Shown in pieces: positions 53,651-64,000 of a stretch of 64,000 nt of DNA. The position numbers were made by a program, and so were the translations under genes. The notes under the pieces were generated by a model, which saw only the letters and a program-made list of their open reading frames with translations, was not told where the DNA came from and searched no databases. Origin of the DNA: Euglena gracilis (Eukaryota > Euglenida > Euglenophyceae > Euglenales). The stretch's first letter is position 1; each line of letters begins with the position of its first letter. The stretch covers positions 23,386,954 to 23,450,953 of the forward strand of contig CP154954.1 in NCBI GenBank assembly GCA_039621445.1, given 5' to 3'.

Positions 53651-54534
53651 CTGGCTCCGGGCCTTTGCCTTGAGCCCTTGAGCCCCCCTGCCACACCACC
53701 CCGGCCCAGTACCGAGGGGGTGGGTGAGGCCAATGGGTGTGCAGATCATATGCCATGGCGTCCGGAGAGGCGGCCCTGGGATGGTGCAGGTCCTTCAACG
53801 GATTGTCGATGAAAGCCGCCAACTTGATGGCAGCGCAAGCGTGGGCTGTATGACCAACCCATTGACTGGGGCATGAGGGGTGGCAGAATTTTGGGGAATG
53901 AAAGATGGCATGCATGTCCTACTGCTTCTCCATACCATAGCGAAAAAAGACATCTGACTGGGGAGGTGACAGATATCCAGATTGTACCGTGCTTTGACCG
54001 ATCATTCGCACTTTTCTTGACAAAAAATAAAAGCATGAGAGCAGCCACCCTGAAAATTGTTTTCCTGAAAGACAAGAATTTGGCTCTTTCCGCTTCCTTA
54101 AAAAAATGATTTTTTTTTTCGGAAATCAGAAAAAAGAATTTTTTTTTGCAAACCAGCAAAATATTGTTCCCTCAGACCTCTGCTTCAGGATTGGCCTCAC
54201 CCCTGGATGGCCGGACTGCAGCAAGTCTAAAATAAGCCAATGGAATTTCAAATGCCCTCGCCCCCCTAGAGGGTGGGGGTCTGCTGGCAGCTGCAGGTAG
54301 TGGAAAATTCAGTGACCCCCCCAAAACCTGCCAAAATTGCCTTTGTGGTATTTAGGTTACCAGGCTAAAATTTTGGTCCCCATCGACCTGTCACTTTTAA
54401 ATAGTCAGACACTCGGGTGGCTTGCTGTTGGGGACACCAAGCAATACAGCTTGGTGCAAAAAATCCAACCTCATCCCACGGTTGGTGTCCCAATGTGGTC
54501 CCTGGCGACGGAAGGCAAGGCCCGCCCGGCACAC
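53651..54534. other. Intron-like DNA
   Basis: A/T-rich with T and A runs at 54,096-54,145. No coding segment recognised. Confidence 0.5.
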
Positions 54535-54639
54535 CTCCGCCAGGACGTCGATCACACACAGCTCCCCCTCCTTCAGGAACATCAGCAGCTGGGATTGTGT
54601 CGGGTGGAACGCCCCCGTGCAGAGCTCCGCGTCCTTGTC
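54535..54639 (-). CDS. Exon-like segment, propeller blade
   Basis: 105 nt (35 codons) reading DKDAELCTGAFHPTQSQLL then MFLKEGELCVIDVLAE. Acceptor CTCACAG, donor GAG|GTGTGC, phase 0 at both ends. The pattern AFHPTQSQLL...G.L.V.DV is that of a WD40-like blade. Confidence 0.6.
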
Positions 54640-55995
<1,356 letters not shown>

Positions 55996-56169
55996 CCCAG
56001 GAAGGAGGCTCATCAAATGCTGCAGCGCCGGGGGCTGCAGCTCCACCTCGGCAGGCTGGGGCAGCTCCCCGCCCTCTGTGGGCTCCACCGGCATGGGAAG
56101 CGGCCGGATGGTGAAGAGGTCGACGCCCTTGCCAAAGAGGGCAAAGAAATACATCCCATTGGACGCAGG
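55996..56169 (-). CDS. Exon-like segment
   Basis: 174 nt (58 codons) reading ASNGMYFFALFGKGVDLFTI, RPLPMPVEPTEGGELPQPAE and LQHLMSLLPG. Acceptor ATCACCAG, donor GTGTGA. It has hydrophobic strands followed by a Pro/Glu loop and a helix. If the donor is wrong, a TGA two codons later would end the protein here. Confidence 0.55.
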
Positions 56170-56793
56170 CTGGTGATGGGGAAGGGAGATAACTGACTGA
56201 GGGAAACCTGCTCCTCTGTTGTGAACAATAATAGACCGACTTTTCAACTTGGCCTGACAACAAATAACAAACAGCAAGAGCAACAGCAACAGCAGCAACA
56301 GCAGCAACAACGACAGAACAAAATGAATAACAGCAGCAGCATCAGCAGCAGCAAAAAAAAAAACAGCAGCAGCAGCAGCAACAAGAGCAGCAGCGCCAAA
56401 AACAATAGCAGCACCACCAGCAGCAACAGCAACAGCAACAACATCACTGCAGCACCAGCACCAGCACCAGCAACAACAATAACGATCAAAAATCTGTGCG
56501 TGTAAATAAGGATAATATGTTCCTTTCTGTGTCTTGCTGGTGCTGTGCCTTGACGACGGGTGCAAAAGAAATAAATCATCTATGCAGTGCTATCAGAAAT
56601 GGCTGTGGAGATAATACATTTAAAAAAATTGAACGTTTCAATTTCATTTCCTGCAATCATTCAATCGTGGTGCAAATAAAACACAAACTGCAGCCACCTG
56701 CACCATTGGGGGGGGGGGGTGGGGGCACCACCCAGCCTGGCCACACAGGGTGGCGGCGCAGCCGCAGCCGGCCGGCGGGGCTGGGGACCAGAC
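56170..56793. repeat. Intron with CAG/CAA trinucleotide repeats
   Basis: Imperfect (CAG)n/(CAA)n/(CAGCAC)n from 56,276 to 56,475. It would give poly-Gln, Ser or Asn frames on the + strand, but lies between two minus-strand exon-like segments and is probably not translated. Confidence 0.7.
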
Positions 56794-56889
56794 CGGTGGG
56801 CTGCCGAGCACGCCCTCAATGGGCAGCCACAGCGACGTGCCGTCCGGGTCCAGCATCGACGTCGGCGGCAGCCCCGCGGCCGGGCAGGG
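56794..56889 (-). CDS. Exon-like segment
   Basis: 96 nt reading AAGLPPTSMLDPDGTSLWL then PIEGVLGSPP. The acceptor lies behind ACCCCCCCAG, donor GTCTGG. DPDGTSLWLPIEG resembles a propeller strand-turn. Same strand and spacing as its neighbours. Confidence 0.5.
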
Positions 56890-57179
56890 CTGGGGGGGTC
56901 ATGGTGGGGCCGACCAACCCGGGGTTTGCGGCCAGCCGGGGGGAGGTAGAGGGCGCCCTGGGGTGCCTGCCTGTCGCACTCCAGCGCCGGCAGCCCGGAA
57001 AAAGGCCGCTTTGGCCCCATTTCGGGTCTTGGGACCCCCCCCCCCCCTGCCCCCATAGGCCGTCCCCCAGGGGTTGCCTTTGACAGGCACTTTTGGTCAT
57101 CCCCCCCGGGGTTCGATCTGGGGGGCCTGGGAGCGCCAGTTCAGGGGGGTACCCCCCTCCTCTGTTTCAAATGACAACG

Positions 57180-57357
57180 GTGAGCACACAGAGGGTGAGA
57201 CGTTCAACTCACACATGAACGGCACAGGAGGTGCCACGCTTTCATGCACTCCCGTGTCGCTCCCGGCCGCTGTGCTGGGAAGCCCATTGTGCAGGTAGAT
57301 CACGGAGGGGGCGTGCTCGAAATAGCAGACCACACCGCAGGGGGCGACGCTGGCCGC
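57180..57357 (-). CDS. Exon-like segment
   Basis: Reads AASVAPCGVVCYFEHAPSVI, YLHNGLPSTAAGS and then a less certain tail. The acceptor (CTGTGTCTCCAG) is strong. The donor is not clear (GTGCAT near 57,248 or GTGTGC near 57,187), so the left edge is approximate. Confidence 0.5.
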
Positions 57358-57606
57358 CTGGAGACACAGGAAATTCAACGCCTCGTTCGGAGAAAAACAA
57401 AGAGATCATACGAGATCAAAACAACGTCACCTCAAGGGGCCAGTGAGCTCCTTGGTTGTGTGAAGCGTCGGTTCGATTAACCCCCCCGGCCACGTCACCA
57501 TCACCACTGGGGCTATATGGGCAGAGGGTAATGGAAGGTTTCACCTCGGAAGGGGGTGAATCCTTGAACCCTTGTTGGTTGGTCTGGCGGCGCCGAGCCA
57601 GCAAAC

Positions 57607-57690
57607 CTGCACCGGCAATGCCAGGGGGGGCATGGGGAAGGACTGCATGGGGCCGTCACCCAGCGCGTAGGCCACCACCATGCCACATGG
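57607..57690 (-). CDS. Exon-like segment
   Basis: Reads GVDPCGMVVAYALGDGPMQS then FPMPPLALPVQ. Donor CAG|GTTTGC at the left is good. No AG acceptor stands close to the right edge, so that end is uncertain. It also resembles propeller strands. Confidence 0.4.
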
Positions 57691-57865
57691 ATCCACCCCG
57701 TTGAGGCACAGACCGACCACAACACAACGCACAACACAACACAGCACAGCACAGCACAGCACAATGGAATATAACAGGAGCACCACACATGCACTTACAC
57801 ACGGTACATGCACTTACACACGAAGGCATGCACGTGCGCACGCACGCACGCATGGAAACAAGAAC

Positions 57866-57974
57866 GCAAATCATGGGGCATATGCAGCATGGCCAGGGTG
57901 CGGGCGAGGTAGGAGAAGGCGTCGGGCCAGCCGTTGTGCAGCACGCTGCTGAGGCGGAAGACCTCCACCGCCGC
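57866..57974 (-). CDS. Exon-like segment
   Basis: Reads AAVEVFRLSSVLHNGWPDAF then SYLARTLAMLHMPHDL. Strong acceptor (CCCCTGTCCCCAG); donor GTTCTT. Alpha-helical. Phase 0 at its start agrees with the next upstream segment (58,227-58,291). Confidence 0.55.
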
Positions 57975-58226
57975 CTGGGGACAGGGGGCGACCCCACCCC
58001 GGCCCCGCGGAACCGCCAGGACACCCAAGAACACAACACCACCACCAACGTCGAACCACCGCCCAACCGCCCAACCACCCAACCGCCCAACCCCAACTGC
58101 CCAACCGCCCAACCGCCCAACCGCCGCCCATCTCCCGCGGCCCGCTGGAGGTGTGACTGAGCTCAGCGGCATCGCAACGGCGCTAAGCCCCGACCCGGGT
58201 CGCCATCTGTGACGGCCGGGGCGAAC

Positions 58227-58291
58227 GATGACGAGCAGCCCCATGGCGAACTCCTTGGAGGCGGCGGAGTCCCCGGCCGCCACCTGGAACG
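58227..58291 (-). CDS. Exon-like segment
   Basis: Reads FQVAAGDSAASKEFAMGLL then VI. Acceptor CTGCCCCCAG; donor GTTCGC ends it in phase 0 (an alternative donor GTCACA adds 13 nt). Probably a helix pair. Confidence 0.5.
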
Positions 58292-60102
58292 CTGGGGGCA
58301 GGCGGTGCGGCGGGCAATGGGGCTGAGCAAAATGCAGGTAAATCCCTGCCGACAAACACTTGCAACGCCACACAATTGCCGAAACCCAAGAACTCGTCAT
58401 ACTGAACAGCACACAAAAAAAAAACACATGGCACGCTGCCGCACCACCCACCCACCCATACCACCCACCCATCCATACCACCCACCCACCCATACCACCC
58501 ACCCATCCATACCACCCACCCACCCATACCACCCACCCATCCATATCACCCACCCACCCACCCATACCACCCATACCACCCATACCACCCACCCACCCAC
58601 ACCACCCATCCACCCATACCACCCACCCATACCTTCCACCCACCCACCCACCCATACCACCCACCCACCCACACCACCCATCCACCACCCCCCACCACCC
58701 ACCCCCACCACCCGCCCACCACAACACACCCACACCCACCCGCCCACCCACAACACCCACACTCACAACACACCCACCCACCCACCCACCCACCCACCCA
58801 CCCACCCACCCACCCACCCACCCACCCACCCACCCACCCACCCACCCATCCCCCCCACCCACCCAAACCACCCACCCATACCACCCACCCACCCAAACCA
58901 CCCACCCACCCATCCCTACCACCCACCCACCCACACCACCCATACCACCCACCCATACCTTCCACCCATCCACACCACAACACTTCCATCACCAAACCAG
59001 CAGCAAAGCCTGGCCTGTGGCAGCCACTGCAACTTGGCGATGAAGCCATTCGGCCGCCTGCAGGGGATTTCTTGGCTTGGGATTACTGGCCTTACTGGTG
59101 CACAAGACGGACCAACTTAGACCAACTTAGGGTGGAACTCGGCCCCCGAGGAAGTGCCGGACAAGACAAATGTTTGCTTTGGGCTTGTGCTGCGGCGGTC
59201 AAAGCTTGCCCACAGAATTTGACTGCGGATAAGAGACCTTTGCACCTGGCAGCTCTCTTGCCATTCAGAGGAATGCTGCCAGGGATGGCTAGTTTCCGTG
59301 TGAACTAGCGGCCATCGGGCTTCGGAATCCGCTGGCTGGCCGGGGCTGGTAACAAACACCATACCGGTGGGCGTGGCTCGCACCTGTTGGGAGAAAAGAT
59401 GGGGGGGGGGAGTGCAGCAGAGTTTTCTTTGAGAACGGGGGGGGGGCACCAACAATTCGATTAACACCTTGGGATGGGCCTCTGGGGGGGCTTCATGGAG
59501 ACCACTTTGGAGCATCATTTTGGTGTGGAAATTTTCAGGCGGTTCGCGCTGAAAAATAGGGGGCGAACCGCTTCCAGGGTTTCAACACAGCCCGACCTCC
59601 TCCATCCATCCAGATAAAAAAAAGAATCTGGTGTGAAAATGGGTCGCCTGGAGGGTGTTCCAAAGCAGAAATGACGCTTTTCTGCCAAAATTTCACTTAA
59701 CCATGAAATATTCAAAGAACTCCACAACCACTGATTCCATTTCAAAGCAATATACAACTTTTTGGAAAAGACCCAAATTAATAAAAAAAACCGCTTCGAA
59801 AAATGCAAAACCACAGCATCAACCAAAAAATATTCCCCCCAGGAATTGAAACGGAATGAAACTTTTTTTTATGTCGTTCCTCCCCAGTATGAATGACGTT
59901 TCTAAAGGGAAATAAAGATGAAATCATGTATGGGTCCAAACATACCATTCCAGCACCACAAATGTTTGGTGCAGAGGAGTGCAGAGACAATTCCAAAAAA
60001 AATGGAAATATTAAAAAAAATGGCAAGCATGACCAGCACCACTCCAGCTGCAATAAGACAAGCCACAATGGACACACTTGTGGCTCCTCTTCCACACCAT
60101 TG
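58292..60102. repeat. Intron with long CCAC/CCATAC array
   Basis: (CCAC)n mixed with CCATAC and CCAAAC from about 58,440 to 58,982, purest at 58,765-58,850. A tandem ACCAACTTAG pair lies at 59,111-59,130. 59,310-60,100 is mixed DNA without a supported gene. Confidence 0.7.
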
Positions 60103-60170
60103 ACATACGAGACCTCAATCAGTGTGCCGTCGGAGCAGAGCAGGTAGTCCCACACAGGACCGCTTCCTTC
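60103..60170 (-). CDS. Exon-like segment
   Basis: Reads SGPVWDYLLCSDGTLIE with donor GAG|GTCTCG at the left. Acceptor AG in CCCAAGAAG at the right is uncertain. DYLLCSDGTLIEV is propeller-like. Confidence 0.4.
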
Positions 60171-60350
60171 TTGGGAACCCTCACAAACGCCACTGGCTTT
60201 TATTTGCCTGAAGCTACAGTCTGAGGAGAAGCCTTGGGAGCGGTTAATTTAAAATGGGAGCACCCAAGAGCTGGGCATGTGGATGCGTGAATGGCCGGGT
60301 CCCGCACAAGGGCACCCATCCGGTCAAAGAGACAGCCTCCTTCTGTCGAC

Positions 60351-60468
60351 CCCCGGCGGGCTGGGACGGGAGGCGGGCCAGGCCGGCGTTGCCCTCCGGC
60401 CCCTGGACGGCGGGGCAGTACGGCAGCACCGTGAAGCGGAAGTCGCTGGGCAGCGGCTCCGACGTGAT
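60351..60468 (-). CDS. Exon-like segment
   Basis: Reads ITSEPLPSDFRFTVLPYCPA then VQGPEGNAGLARLPSQPAGG. Clear acceptor (GCACCACAG); donor GTCGAC is tentative. FRFTVLPYC parallels KFGFTVCPF at the left end of the gene region. Confidence 0.5.
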
Positions 60469-61246
60469 CTGTGGTGCGATGCGACGTGCCATGCATGGCA
60501 CACTCCCGCTAAACCCCCAAATAGTATTAATTCCCGCTAAATAATATTCTTGGGAATAATAATATTGTTTGGCAGGGGGAAAAACACAATATGGACCCTC
60601 GAAAAAATGCCATGCATAAAACGTAAAAAAAACATGTTAATTTACACAAATAAACACAAATAAATGCAAAAAAACGCCAGTTGCGTCTGTATTCATTCTT
60701 CAGAAGACTCCCCCGGGCTGCACATTATTTTTTTTGCTGGAAAGACTTCGAAAAATACTCACCTCCTCTGGGGAACATAAACAACAATATTTTTCATGTG
60801 CATTTTGATTAGATGTTGGGAACATGCCGATTCCAAAACTATGCGATTTTGTTGCCAAAAAAAATCCAAAATAACAAATTTGACAAAAAGTTTGGTCTCA
60901 AGGAAAATCGATCCAAAACTGAAATCTTTCCAACTCGAAAGAATATGCACCAAACATCGAAATCGCGGGGAAAAAAACACAAATGAAAAGCAAAAAGCAC
61001 AAACCGCAAAAAAGAAACCTCAAATAAAACCACAAGTTTTGCCAAAATCAAACAACATAAAAAAAGTGCAAAAATATGTTTTCGCTCCCCCGCGTCTGGT
61101 CGGCCTAACTCCACCCAGGGAGAAATACCCTTTTGTAATTCTGGGTGGTAAATTGTTGATCTCGACAGGCGCTTGACTCTGCGGGGTTTCCCCTCTGCTC
61201 CGCTCTGGGGGCACACTTGCCCCCACCGAAGGTCTGCGGGGCACAC
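60469..61246. other. Intron-like A/T-rich DNA
   Basis: No coding segment or repeat of note except A/T runs at 60,600-61,080. Confidence 0.5.
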
Positions 61247-61378
61247 CGGGAACGACTCCCCGTTGGAGACCTCCAGCATCATGACGGCGGCGTACTTCTG
61301 CGACCAGAAGAAGACCACCCCCTCGTGCGACGCGGAGAAGGCCACCTGGTTGCAGTGCTCCCCCAGCTCCGCCAGTGG
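61247..61378 (-). CDS. Exon-like segment, propeller blade
   Basis: 132 nt (44 codons) reading LAELGEHCNQVAFSASHEGV then VFFWSQKYAAVMMLEVSNGE. Acceptor CCCTCACAG, donor GTGTGC, phase 0 at both ends. VAFSASHEGVVFFWSQ...V.MLEV is a good WD40-like blade. Confidence 0.6.
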
Positions 61379-61794
61379 CTGTGAGGGCGGCGGCACAGCT
61401 GGGGCCTGCCTCGGGCCGTTGGCCAGGCCGAGGGAACCCCATCCGGGGGGGGGGGGGGGGGGGCACGTAGCACACAGCAATTTGGGCCCGCAGCGACGCT
61501 AGCGCTGGCCATAAAGATAAGGATGGTGTGAGGTTGGCATTGCGCACCAGGGGAAAAGCACTGCATGGGGGTGGCGGGATTACGCTGTCGGGGTTCGAAC
61601 CTCCCGGAGACAGGTGAAAGGTGCCGCAGAAAACGAGGCAGAAGGACTTGTCCAGCAAAAACTGCCGAGTTTTATTGCACGATAGGCGCATGACGATGAG
61701 GATCGGAAAACGGCATGTAAACCCACGATTAGGATGGGCCCTGGTGTGGCAGAAACAGATAAGAAGCCTTAGTGCAACTAAGAGGGAGGCAAAC

Positions 61795-61872
61795 CCGCAG
61801 CGTCAACATCGAGGAGCGGCCGAGCTGGCTGTCCTCCTGCAGCATGCGGTACCGGACGAGCGCGCGGCCCAC
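61795..61872 (-). CDS. Exon-like segment
   Basis: 78 nt (26 codons) reading VGRALVRYRMLQEDSQLGR then SSMLTLR, phase 0 at both ends. Acceptor TTAGTCAG, donor GTTTGC. Confidence 0.5.
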
Positions 61873-62226
61873 CTGACTAAGCGGCGGCGTCGACACCGTC
61901 GGCCCCACAGACCCCCCTCCCCCAGTGTGGGTGGAGGGGGGGCACGCCCCCAACGCCACCGGGTCGGGGCGCCATCCTCCACATCTTTGTCGTAACTGCG
62001 TTTGCTGGTCCTTCTTGGGTGGCAAAAGCGCACCAACGAAGGGGTGGCCTGGGGGGGGCCAGCAGGGCAGGGAATGAGAATGAGAGCCATCAATGTTGAG
62101 GGGAGGGAGTAGAAGCGTGGAGAGGGGGGGGGGGCAACGTTGCGGTGCAGTTGCCCCCATCCATGGAGGTTGCGGGCCGAGAACTTCGGGGCGCACACAG
62201 CGCAAATCGTTTGCCGGGAAGCGGAC
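61873..62226. other. Intron-like DNA
   Basis: Between the segments at 61,795 and 62,227; poly-G runs at about 62,124-62,135. No coding signal beyond them. Confidence 0.45.
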
Positions 62227-62394
62227 CGTCTGTGTGGGCCGCTCATGGGTCCGGTGGGGGCCCCATTGAGGGAGGGCCTGGGCATGTCCTCCTGCTCGAG
62301 GGAGGGCAGGAGGAGGTCGACGGGGCGCAGGCCGGCGTGGTCGCAACAGAACAGGTTGGCCCCCCGGTCCAGCAGCGTGGACGCTCCCACGCCG
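62227..62394 (-). CDS. Ankyrin-repeat exon A2
   Basis: Reads GVGASTLLDRGANLFCCDHA then GLRPVDLLLPSLEQ. It matches exon B2 (LLLQCGASLFVCDDDGVRPVDLLPPSLE). Acceptor CCGCCGCAG. Its single leading base completes the codon left open by exon A1. The left end at donor GTCCGC is tentative. Confidence 0.65.
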
Positions 62395-62860
62395 CTGCGG
62401 CGGAACACTCGGGAGGCATTCGCCCGACGCGGAGGGATGGGAGGAGCAGCAAAACCCATTTCTGGTTCCAAAATGGTTCCAGAAATTGTTTGGCAATTAT
62501 TTATTATTTATATTTGGAAAAAGAATGGATGCAGCGAAGCGCTTCGTACTGCCTGAGCGGCTCAGCAAGGCTTTCCAAGAGACGGTAAATGCTGCTGCTG
62601 GGTGCCTGAAGGCGAAACACCTACATGAACATCAACGCTCAATGTAGCAACGTAATTCTCGAATACTTGAGTTCTTGCCCTGCAAAGTTCTTGTTCCTCA
62701 GTTTTGTTCTTTTTACAGATACAGGATCGCCGGATGAAACGGGGACGGTGCGGTAGCGCCGGCGTGGCCACCACCTCCCGCAGCTGGAGGTCGTCGTACT
62801 GGTGGTGGTTGGTCGCCGGCGGCAAGCCCCGGGGCCGGCCCCAATCCCGGGCCCAGCCAC

Positions 62861-62958
62861 GCCCCGCCGTTTCCCGGGGGCTTGGCCAGCAGGTGCAGGG
62901 CGGTGCGGCCGTCGGCGTCGCGGAAGTTGGCCGGCATTTGCCCCTCCTGGATGCCGGT
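62861..62958 (-). CDS. Ankyrin-repeat exon A1
   Basis: 98 nt reading TGIQEGQMPANFRDADGRT then ALHLLAKPPGNGG. Acceptor CCTTCCGCAG; donor GTGGCT leaves two bases, and A2 supplies the third. The joined product is a regular ankyrin repeat with the normal distance from GRTALHLLA to LLDRGA. It is parallel to exon B1. Confidence 0.65.
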
Positions 62959-63272
62959 CTGCGGAAGGCGGGGCAAGGCGGGGGGGGGGGTTGGGGGGTT
63001 CTTGCGATGGCAACACACCGCTCTGGCTCTGTGACGTTCCGTACAGCTCTGCACACCCTCCCCCGTCGACAGTGAAGTGGGTTCCCCCCGGGTTCGCTAC
63101 CAGGAGGACGTCCCCCACCCCCCCGACCCTCACGGGGTCCAGCCCAAGCCCACCTGGCTTTATGGCGAACGCTGAAGGGATGGGGCTCTGTGACAGGTTG
63201 CGCCGCGCGGCATCAACACTGCCGTGCGTCGTGTTCCCCAACTGCACACAACAAACCTCCACCCGGCTTTAC
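62959..63272. other. Intron, possible short exon
   Basis: Contains poly-C/G. A piece near 63,145-63,190 reads IPSAFAIKPG with an acceptor and donor on either side and may be a micro-exon. Confidence 0.3.
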
Positions 63273-63447
63273 CTCACCCCCACGGCGGGCTGGGGGCGCC
63301 ACACCATCATGCCGGTGAACTGCGACTTCAGGGCCCGCAGGGAGATGGTGGGGCGGGTGGTGTCCTTCTTCGTGGTGAACGACGCCAGGAAGCCCTGCAG
63401 CCGCGCCTTGGGGATGGCCCGCCGCGTCCCCTGGCCGCCCGCCGGCC
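63273..63447 (-). CDS. Exon-like segment (rightmost)
   Basis: 175 nt reading RRAIPKARLQGFLASFTTKK, DTTRPTISLRALKSQF and TGMMVWRPQP. The acceptor lies behind a C run (CCCCCCCAG); the donor GTAAAG is the most canonical of the set. This is the most upstream segment visible; the gene may continue beyond the right edge of the window. Confidence 0.55.
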
Positions 63448-64000
63448 CTGGGGGGGGCAAGTGAGGGAGGAGCAGGGGCTTTTTTTTTTTTAAAGACCGG
63501 GGGGTCCCCCCCCCCCCCTGGGGCCCCGGGGGGGGGGGTCCCGGGGGACCCACCACTTTCCCCCCCAAAAATGGCCCAAAAATTGTGAAAAATTAAAAAT
63601 AGCACCCTTTTCATTTTTTTTGTGCCTTTGGCGCCGAAAAGTATTTCCCCCCCCCCCATGGGGCAACCCCCCGGGGGGGGGGCGTGGGGCTCGGACCCAC
63701 CCACCCACCCCGCCCCGGGGTCGAAGAGAAAAAAAAACCCCGGGGGAGGAGGGGCGGCCGGCCCCACCAGGCATCGGCGTGGCAGACAGGCATCGGCGGG
63801 CATCACCGGCAAAATACTTCATTTCCAGCGCACGCGGACATGTGCACAGGTTTTTCATATGAGAAGCTGTCTCCAGCAAAGTATATTGAGGGGGGTGGCA
63901 GCTGTGGGGAGAATGCACCACAGTGCCAAAATAAGCCATCAAAAAAAAAAAAAAAAATAGGGGAAACTGAGCACATCTTGGACAACATCCACACCAAAAA
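63448..64000. other. G/C-tract DNA, no gene recognised
   Basis: Runs of C and G at 63,509-63,550 and 63,650-63,680, an A run at 63,940-63,957. No coding segment supported. Confidence 0.5.

Noticed and set aside
57795-59120. ORFs of 300-390 codons rich in Pro/Thr or Gly/Trp
   Set aside because: Translations of the CCAC/CCATAC array.
59072-59308. Plus-strand ORF with DKRPLHLAALLPF, ankyrin-like
   Set aside because: Short, isolated, no splice context on that strand; resemblance limited to a few residues.

Overview
The window is nuclear DNA of a eukaryote, most likely a GC-rich unicellular alga or other protist. The evidence is GT-AG introns, retroelements with chromodomains, long microsatellites, and primer-binding sites complementary to an initiator-tRNA 3' end of animal type (CCTCTGCTACCA). 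A dinoflagellate or chromerid relative is a guess based only on the kinds of retroelement present. I recognise no rRNA, tRNA, CRISPR array or bacterial operon.

Positions 1-46,080 are a nest of mobile elements between two oppositely oriented arrays of one 91-bp satellite (1-921 and 45,330-46,075). A decayed LINE on the + strand starts at about 922. Its N-terminal region carries four 2A-like ribosome-skipping motifs, followed by a reverse transcriptase and a Cys/His plus RPGD endonuclease-like tail. The RT is split at 3,834 by a complete 12.5-kb Ty3/gypsy chromovirus on the - strand (3,835-16,336). That element has near-identical LTRs, a GGAT target duplication, PBS and PPT. Its 2,201-codon pol contains a cytosine-5 DNA methyltransferase ahead of protease, RT, RNase H, integrase and chromodomain.

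From 19 to 24 kb lie a truncated copy of an unknown gene (called X here), direct and tandem repeats, and homopolymer tracts. From 24.3 to 39.0 kb is a second chromovirus on the + strand (partial LTR, triplicated PBS, gag, protease, RT, RNase H, integrase, chromodomain). It is followed directly by gene X in the position where an env gene would sit. From 39.0 to 45.3 kb, on the - strand, are two more X copies, each followed by the same LTR-like block. X therefore looks like a third, previously undescribed ORF of this element family. X, the LTR-like blocks, the second chromovirus and the satellite share many short hairpins with covarying arms and an AT-rich loop (ATTAC, TATTCG or a GATATC centre).

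Positions 46.4-63.5 kb look like host sequence: a minus-strand, many-exon gene or pair of genes. About 17 exon-like segments are visible, most with AG acceptors behind C-rich tracts and GT donors. Two places splice into textbook ankyrin repeats, and other segments resemble beta-propeller blades. Introns hold (CA)n, (TG)n, CCAC/CCATAC, CAG/CAA and poly-G/C tracts. Most retroelement ORFs are broken by frameshifts or stops; the methyltransferase-bearing pol is the only long intact one.
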